This document shows, one piece after another, positions 7,794 through 12,052 of a stretch of 12,052 bases of DNA. This DNA is from JAGVPT01 sp049578505 (lineage in GTDB: Bacteria; Bacteroidota; Ignavibacteria; UBA10030; UBA8401), in the NCBI GenBank assembly GCA_049578505.1, contig JBAUMC010000103.1, positions 1-12,052 on the forward strand, in the 5' to 3' direction. Each line of letters begins with the position of its first letter. The first letter of the stretch is position 1. Both the position numbers and the translations under genes were made by a program. Below the pieces are notes generated by a model. The model was not told the origin of the DNA. It saw nothing but the letters and a program-made list of their open reading frames with translations, and searched no databases.

Positions 7794-7826
7794 CAGCGTT
7801 TGAATGAATTTTTTTCGAGAACTGCC

Positions 7827-10247
7827 ATGAATAAATTCCTTCTCCTTTTTTTCAGCATCGTCTCTGTCTCTTTTTCACAATCGTTATTTCCGGTAAGCGA
7901 CGACAACGGCGAAGCGAGAAATCGAGCATACCATGTGCTCCATTACAAGATCGAAGTATCGTTCGATGAATCAAAAAAAATGGTCTTCGGCAAAGTCACG
8001 ACAACGCTTGTCCCGTTTACGGCCGAGTTCACCTCGCTTGATTTCGATGCCGAGAATATGAATTTCAAGAACGTGTCGCTCGGGCAGACGGCGCTTCCGT
8101 TCGATTCATTGGCGAAGACAATCCGTATTCATCTCGACAAAACGTATTCGTTCCGCGATACGTTGACGGTCTCGATCGAATATTCCTGCATTCCTCAAAA
8201 AGGACTGTATTTCATTCAGCCCGATTCGGCCTATCCCGATAAGCCGTGGCAGATCTGGTCCCAGGGTGAGGACATGGACAATCATTTCTGGTTTCCGTGC
8301 TGGGACTTTCCGAATGACAAGGCGACGTCTGAAGTGATCGGAACGGTACGAAGCAATTATACATTTCTCTCGAACGGAAAACTCTTGAACATGAAAGAGG
8401 ATAAAAAGGCAGGGACAAAAACATTCCACTGGAAAGAAGAAAAACCGATTGCATCGTACCTCATTATGATGGCAGCAGGAGACTATGCCATCCTCAACGA
8501 TCGCGCCGACGGAATTCCCGTGCAATATTACGTCTATAAAAACCAGGTGGACGACGCTAGAATATGCCTGTCGCACACGCCAAAGATGATAGAGTTCTTT
8601 GATGAAAAGATCGGCTACAAGTTCGCATGGGAAAAGTATGCGCAGGTGACCGTGGCGGATTTTATCTACGGCGGAATGGAGAATGCATCTGCGACTACGA
8701 TGATGGACAGGATTCTCGTCTTCAACGCCCGTTCGCGGGTTGACCAGTCTGCTGTCAGTCTTATTGCGCACGAATTGGCGCATCAATGGTGGGGAGACGT
8801 TGTCACGTGCAAAGATTGGCGTCATATCTGGCTGAACGAAAGCTTTGCAAGTTATTTCGACCCCCTCTATATAGAGCACGCATTCGGAGAGGACGAGTTT
8901 ATTAATGATATGTACGGCGAGCAGCAGGCGGGAATTCAGTCGGATATGGTCCGCGGGAGAAAACCGATCGTCAGCGTCGGTTCGTATGTGACGAATGTTT
9001 ATCCCCGTGGCGCGTCAGTGTTGCACATGCTCCGCTTTCTCCTCGGCGACGATCTATTCTGGCGCGCGATGCATCACTATATCGTAAAAAATCAATTCAC
9101 TTCGGTTGAAACGAATGACTTGAAGAACGCCATTGAAGAAGCCACCGGGCAAAATCTTTACTGGTTCTTCGATCAATGGGTGTACAAGGCCGGCCATCCG
9201 AAATTTGATGTTTCGTATTCATACAGCGACTCCCTCAAATCGCTGTTGCTTACGGTCAAACAAACTCAAACCATCGACAGCTTGACTGGAGTTTTTCGAA
9301 CGCCCGTTGATGTCGAAATTGTCACCGGAGCTGAAAGCTCGGTTCATCGCATTAATATTATGAACAAAGAGTCGACCTTTACGATTGCATCGGCAGAAAT
9401 TCCCAAACTTGTATTGTTTGATAAGAACGATTGGCTCTTGAAAGAAGTGAATTATCCCGGCCGTTCAAACGAAGAGTGGAGATATCAGGCACAGTTTGGA
9501 AGCGACGTTGCGGCGCGGAGAAGCGCCGTGGAGCATCTCGCAAAGAGCGATACGGCGGGGGAGTGTATTCCTCTTTTGGCTACGATTTCGACAAACGATG
9601 CCTTCTGGGGAGTACGGCGAGCGGCGGTTGAGGGATTGGGGGTAATACGAAAAGTAACGGATGAAAAGACGGATGCATTGATCTCAGCCCTCTCGGATAA
9701 AAAATCGTCGGTGCGCGCTTCGGCGGCGGCACAGTTGGGCAACATCAGAACGCAAAAAGTTTCCGAGGCCCTTCACAAAGCTCTGAGCGATTCCAGCTAT
9801 TCCGTTGAAGCAAATTCGGTCACCGCTCTTTCAAAAGTTGATTCGATAATTGCGTTAGCTATCGTCAAATCACGCTTAGACGTCTGGTCATACGGCAATC
9901 AAGTCGGAAATGCTGCCTTGAATGCTTTGGCAAAACTTGATTCAGCTCAAGGGATAGACGTGGCGATGCAAAAAGTGAAATACGGCGCAAATGCCGAGGG
10001 ACGGGGCGCCGCGATGGGCGTACTGGAAAAATACGGCAGACATCGGGACGATGTGGCGGCCATCTTCACATCCCTGCTCGACGATAAATCGATGCGAATA
10101 AAGTTTGGGGCGGCAAATTTTCTTGGGGAAGTTGGGAATGAATCGCAGCTTCCAGGCCTTGAGAATCTCGCAAAGAAGAAAGATGATCCTGCGAGTGGCG
10201 CGGCTGAGCAGGCAATCAAAAAAATCAAAGAGAGAAGCACAAAATAA
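7827..10247 (+). CDS. Secreted M1-family zinc aminopeptidase with C-terminal HEAT repeats
   Basis: 806 residues from the ATG at 7827; an in-frame TTG at 7800 would add nine residues that spoil the signal peptide MNKFLLLFFSIVSVSFSQ. Domain order: N-terminal beta saddle (about 20-210, with PCWDFPNDKATSE), thermolysin-like catalytic domain (about 215-460) with the substrate motif GGMEN at 282-286, zinc site HELAH at 315-319 and third ligand Glu338 (LNESFA), spaced HEXXH-X18-E, and a likely transition-state Tyr392 in YPRGASVLHML. A beta-sandwich (about 460-545) and a run of HEAT-like helical repeats (about 559-800, for example VRRAAVEGLGVIRK, VRASAAAQLGNIRT, IKFGAANFLGEVGN) follow. All catalytic residues are present, so it should remove N-terminal amino acids from peptides in the periplasm. 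It has no T9SS tail, unlike its upstream partner. GGMEN replaces the more common GAMEN, a tolerated variant. Confidence 0.92.
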   Translation: MNKFLLLFFSIVSVSFSQSLFPVSDDNGEARNRAYHVLHYKIEVSFDESKKMVFGKVTTTLVPFTAEFTSLDFDAENMNFKNVSLGQTALPFDSLAKTIRIHLDKTYSFRDTLTVSIEYSCIPQKGLYFIQPDSAYPDKPWQIWSQGEDMDNHFWFPCWDFPNDKATSEVIGTVRSNYTFLSNGKLLNMKEDKKAGTKTFHWKEEKPIASYLIMMAAGDYAILNDRADGIPVQYYVYKNQVDDARICLSHTPKMIEFFDEKIGYKFAWEKYAQVTVADFIYGGMENASATTMMDRILVFNARSRVDQSAVSLIAHELAHQWWGDVVTCKDWRHIWLNESFASYFDPLYIEHAFGEDEFINDMYGEQQAGIQSDMVRGRKPIVSVGSYVTNVYPRGASVLHMLRFLLGDDLFWRAMHHYIVKNQFTSVETNDLKNAIEEATGQNLYWFFDQWVYKAGHPKFDVSYSYSDSLKSLLLTVKQTQTIDSLTGVFRTPVDVEIVTGAESSVHRINIMNKESTFTIASAEIPKLVLFDKNDWLLKEVNYPGRSNEEWRYQAQFGSDVAARRSAVEHLAKSDTAGECIPLLATISTNDAFWGVRRAAVEGLGVIRKVTDEKTDALISALSDKKSSVRASAAAQLGNIRTQKVSEALHKALSDSSYSVEANSVTALSKVDSIIALAIVKSRLDVWSYGNQVGNAALNALAKLDSAQGIDVAMQKVKYGANAEGRGAAMGVLEKYGRHRDDVAAIFTSLLDDKSMRIKFGAANFLGEVGNESQLPGLENLAKKKDDPASGAAEQAIKKIKERSTK

Positions 10248-10541
10248 TATGTTGTCATTGGAAGAGCTATTACTCTCTGCAAGCAGAAAGTCGATCCGAG
10301 CAAATATCTTTTTTGCCCTGTCGATGCAGTGTACTATGACCACCAATTCAGCTCCTAGATGATCAACTTCGCTCTGTGGTAATCATACATGCTGCATGAG
10401 GAGCTACATCGAACATGTGAAGGCGACCACGATCACAAACCAAAGGGAGTGCTTAAGGTTTGATCATCAAGGGGGAACGTAAAGTTCGTAGCCTCGCGTA
10501 GATGAGTTTATAGCCGTTATCAGATCTACTTGTATAACACC

Positions 10542-10561
10542 GATTTTTTTATAAAAAAATC
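10542..10561. repeat. Perfect 20-bp AT-rich palindrome upstream of the -35 box
   Basis: GA followed by seven T, AT, seven A and TC reads the same on both strands without a mismatch. It ends two bases before the TTGACA box at 10564. The position suits an UP-element (alpha subunit contact), a bent A-tract, or a regulator site; as an RNA hairpin it would be weak. Confidence 0.6.
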
Positions 10562-10563
10562 AC

Positions 10564-10592
10564 TTGACATTAGGAACTCTTTTCTTTAACAT
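10564..10592 (+). promoter_or_regulatory. Promoter of the LacI-family gene
   Basis: TTGACA (10564-10569, perfect consensus), exactly 17 bases, TAACAT (10587-10592, four of six). Transcription would start near 10599, inside the operator palindrome, giving a leader of about 85 bases. Confidence 0.6.
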
Positions 10593-10610
10593 CGAAGCGG
10601 TTCGATATTA
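10587..10610. promoter_or_regulatory. Candidate LacI-family operator overlapping -10 and start of transcription
   Basis: The core half-sites ATCGAA (10591-10596) and TTCGAT (10601-10606) are perfect inverted repeats around GCGG, and the symmetry extends to 10587-10610 with 10 of 12 base pairs matched. The centre is CG (10598-10599), as in LacI-family operators. Its place over the -10 box and start point, in front of a LacI-family gene, suggests autorepression. Confidence 0.6.
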
Positions 10611-10668
10611 TAGCTAAGATTATATGAGGAAATAGACGAATTTAACGTTTTTTACCACTTTTTAATGT

Positions 10669-10676
10669 GAGCGCTC
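10669..10676. promoter_or_regulatory. Second small CG-centred palindrome, next to the start codon
   Basis: GAGCGCTC, within TGTGAGCGCTC (10666-10676), which equals the left half plus centre of the ideal symmetric lac operator; the right half then diverges (TAC). It lies 7 bases before the ATG at 10684. It may be a second operator or chance. Confidence 0.3.
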
Positions 10677-10683
10677 TACTAGT

Positions 10684-11709
10684 ATGAGACGTAGGCCGAC
10701 AATCCGCGACGTAGCCAAAAAAGCGGGACTATCTCTTTCGACAGTTTCTCTGGTCTTGAATAAGAAAGGATATGTTAGCGAGCCCACAAAGGAAAAAGTC
10801 CTCAGCATTATTAAAGAATTAGATTACCATCCCCAGCCAAGCGCCCGCGGGCTCGCATCCAAATTAAGCGGAAATATTGGTTTCATTCTCACCGACGAAC
10901 ACTTCTCTCAGTCAGAACCCTTCTATACCAGAATATTTCTCGGAAGCGAACTCGAAGCCCGGAAACATAACTACTACATCTTGTTAGCGACCGTGGGAAA
11001 AAACATCAAACAAACGGATGGATTACCCCGCTTTTTGTTCGATAATAATGTTGACGGAGTTATTATCGCGGGGAAAATCGGAATTTCGTGGATTGATTAT
11101 ATCGCCAAGAAGAACATTCCTTTGGTATTGATAGATTTCGTCGCGCCGCGCATCTCGAGTATTACTATAGACAATAAAACCGGCGCGGAACTTGTCATGC
11201 AACATTTTTTAGAAGGCGGACATAAGAAGATCGGATTCATTGGAGGAGACATCAAACATCCCAGCGTTCAAGAACGCTATCTGAAATACAGAAGCATGCT
11301 TGTTAACGCCGGAATTCCCCCAAACGAACGGTGGGAAAATGTTGATCAGGCAAACACGACGATGGCAGACGGGTATGAAGCGGCAAAAAAAATTTTTTCC
11401 CATAACGAAAACAAGCCGACCGCTCTCTTTGCTGCAAATGATGCGATGGGGATCGGTTGCATGCGATATCTAACCGAAAAAGGGTTGAAAGTCCCAAACG
11501 ATGTGGCCATTGTAGGGTTTGACAATATCGAAGCGGGACTTCATGTCGACCCCCCTCTGACCACCGTTAATGTGCACCGCGAAGAAATGGGAAGCCTTGC
11601 GGTGCGGAGAATGGTCGAGATCATAAAAGATAAATCCGCGATCGTAACAAAAACAGTGACACCCGTTGAACTTGTTCTTCGTGAATCGTGCGGCATCAAG
11701 CCGGACTAA
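10684..11709 (+). CDS. LacI-family transcriptional regulator
   Basis: 341 residues, the usual length. DNA-binding domain at 1-60: helix-turn-helix TIRDVAKKAGLSLSTVSLVL (6-25), N26, then the hinge helix YHPQPSARGLASKLSG (48-63). The periplasmic-binding-protein-like sensor domain follows, with VDGVIIAG, DNKTGAELVMQHFLEGGHKK, IGFIGG, ERYLKYRSMLVNAGI, ALFAANDAMGIG and VPNDVAIVGFDNIE. Recognition residues equivalent to LacI Tyr17, Gln18 and Arg22 are Leu18, Ser19 and Leu23, so its operator should differ from lacO. Such proteins usually sense a sugar or sugar phosphate and repress nearby transport or degradation genes. The promoter overlaps a palindrome that fits autorepression. The ATG has no Shine-Dalgarno; residue conservation (RPTIRDVA) fixes the start. 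The next gene downstream, an exported probable glycan-binding protein, is the obvious target candidate. Confidence 0.93.
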   Translation: MRRRPTIRDVAKKAGLSLSTVSLVLNKKGYVSEPTKEKVLSIIKELDYHPQPSARGLASKLSGNIGFILTDEHFSQSEPFYTRIFLGSELEARKHNYYILLATVGKNIKQTDGLPRFLFDNNVDGVIIAGKIGISWIDYIAKKNIPLVLIDFVAPRISSITIDNKTGAELVMQHFLEGGHKKIGFIGGDIKHPSVQERYLKYRSMLVNAGIPPNERWENVDQANTTMADGYEAAKKIFSHNENKPTALFAANDAMGIGCMRYLTEKGLKVPNDVAIVGFDNIEAGLHVDPPLTTVNVHREEMGSLAVRRMVEIIKDKSAIVTKTVTPVELVLRESCGIKPD

Positions 11710-11732
11710 TATATTTTCGAACCTCTTCCATC

Positions 11733-11780
11733 ATGAGGGTCGCGTACCTCATACGGCCCCGTATTCATTTTAATTTTATT
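11733..11780 (+). terminator. Possible terminator after the LacI-family gene
   Basis: Hairpin ATGAGG/CCTCAT (11733-11738 and 11747-11752) overlaps a second inverted repeat ATACGG/CCGTAT (11751-11756 and 11759-11764). A T-rich stretch follows from 11765. Stems are short and the T-run is interrupted, so termination is only plausible. Confidence 0.4.
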
Positions 11781-11820
11781 GTTGTCATAATTCATTCTGT
11801 TAGTTACTTATTTAATAAAC

Positions 11821-11828
11821 AAGGAGGT
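11821..11828 (+). promoter_or_regulatory. Strong Shine-Dalgarno of the last gene
   Basis: AAGGAGGT, full complement of the 16S tail, four bases before the ATG at 11833 (five after AAGGAGG). It is the best ribosome site in the window and suggests high translation of the downstream exported protein. Confidence 0.8.
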
Positions 11829-11832
11829 ATAT

Positions 11833-12052
11833 ATGAATCTGCGAAAGACAATCTTTTTGGTGTTCGCAGCGGCACTGCTGTTCGGTATGCAAGCGGCAGC
11901 GCAGTCTTCACTTGACATGTACACGATCGGCGGTTTCGAGGGGACGCTTCCATCATTTTGGAATGTTGGGAATCAACCGACAAACGCAACATTGACGTGG
12001 GCGACAGACCAATCGCGCTCACTCGGTCACTCGCTGAAGATCACAAAAACAG
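11833..12052 (+). CDS. Exported protein, possible carbohydrate-binding jelly roll (cut by window end)
   Basis: 73 codons are visible with no stop before the window end. The N-terminus MNLRKTIFLVFAAALLFGMQ followed by AAAQSS is a clear signal peptide, cleaved near AAAQ. The mature part begins SLDMYTIGGFEGTLPSFWNV and continues with TLTWATDQSRSLGHSLKITK. The pattern GGFEG, a Trp, then a Ser-Leu-Gly-His-Ser-Leu-Lys block resembles the first strands of CBM4/9-type carbohydrate-binding domains in secreted glycoside hydrolases and T9SS cargo. The catalytic part or sorting tail, if any, is outside the window. The gene lies 123 bases downstream of the LacI-family gene in the same direction and has a strong ribosome site, so regulation by that protein is likely but inferred. 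Confidence 0.75.
   Translation, partial: MNLRKTIFLVFAAALLFGMQAAAQSSLDMYTIGGFEGTLPSFWNVGNQPTNATLTWATDQSRSLGHSLKITKT

Larger units (their letters stand above)
10248..10683. other. Gene-free region upstream of the LacI-family gene
   Basis: 436 bases. From 10248 to about 10540 I see no gene, tRNA or clear terminator; a loose inverted pair AGCTCCT (10350-10356) / AGGAGCT (10399-10405) is present with no known meaning. From 10542 on, it holds a 20-base AT palindrome, a promoter, a palindromic operator candidate and a second small palindrome next to the start codon. Confidence 0.7.

Noticed and set aside
7800..7826. TTG start nine codons upstream for the M1 peptidase
   Set aside because: Adds a polar segment before a well-formed signal peptide; the ATG at 7827 is preferred.
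8106..8879. Long minus-strand reading frame (257 codons) opposite the M1 peptidase
   Set aside because: Lies entirely within a gene with complete catalytic motifs on the plus strand; the antisense product shows no domain.
10249..10362. Short reading frame just after the M1 peptidase stop
   Set aside because: 37 codons, no ribosome site and no recognisable feature.
10350..10405. Inverted pair AGCTCCT / AGGAGCT after the M1 peptidase as terminator
   Set aside because: Seven-base arms separated by 42 bases and no T-run; too weak to call.

Overview
The window looks like a chromosomal piece from the Ignavibacteria / Chlorobi / Bacteroidota neighbourhood, most likely Ignavibacteriota or a close relative. 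Two secreted proteins end in a type IX secretion (T9SS) C-terminal domain of the NYPNPFNPST type, which is typical of that group. At least three intergenic regions carry ordinary sigma70-like boxes (TTGAC[A/T], 17-bp spacer, TA-rich -10), whereas Bacteroidota proper use a different -7/-33 promoter. This placement is inferred from gene content and signals only.

Layout: (1) 1-316 is the right end of an IS1-like insertion sequence, with the transposase C-terminus and a plausible terminal inverted repeat. (2) 405-2133 is a tight queC-queE-queD operon for making the 7-deazaguanine precursor preQ0 (queuosine pathway). (3) 2229-3872 on the minus strand is pgi, glucose-6-phosphate isomerase, convergent with the que operon. 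(4) 3873-4345 is a gene-free divergent region. It contains what looks like a complete small MITE-like element of about 126 bp: imperfect 13-bp terminal inverted repeats, strong internal hairpins, and an 11-bp direct repeat on both sides. (5) 4346-5857 encodes a secreted GH71/GH99-like glycoside hydrolase with a T9SS tail. (6) 5951-6448 on the minus strand encodes a lipoprotein with a duplicated DV(I/L)xL..AGVSD motif and a tyrosine-rich tail. (7) 6732-10247 is a two-gene transcription unit: a T9SS-exported protein of unknown function, then a secreted M1 metallopeptidase whose C-terminus is built of HEAT repeats. (8) 10542-11709 holds a LacI-family regulator with a well-formed promoter and an overlapping palindromic operator candidate. 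(9) 11833 to the window end is the start of another exported protein, cut by the window, with the N-terminal look of a carbohydrate-binding jelly roll.

How the parts fit: the que genes form one biosynthetic unit. The rest is mainly surface and periplasmic polymer use: an outer glycoside hydrolase, a peptidase, exported proteins, and a sugar-type repressor next to an exported probable glycan-binding protein. pgi supplies central sugar metabolism. I found no defence system, CRISPR array, tRNA or rRNA. The least ordinary items are the MITE-like element at 4002-4152, which appears to create a hybrid promoter, and the operator/promoter architecture of the LacI gene.
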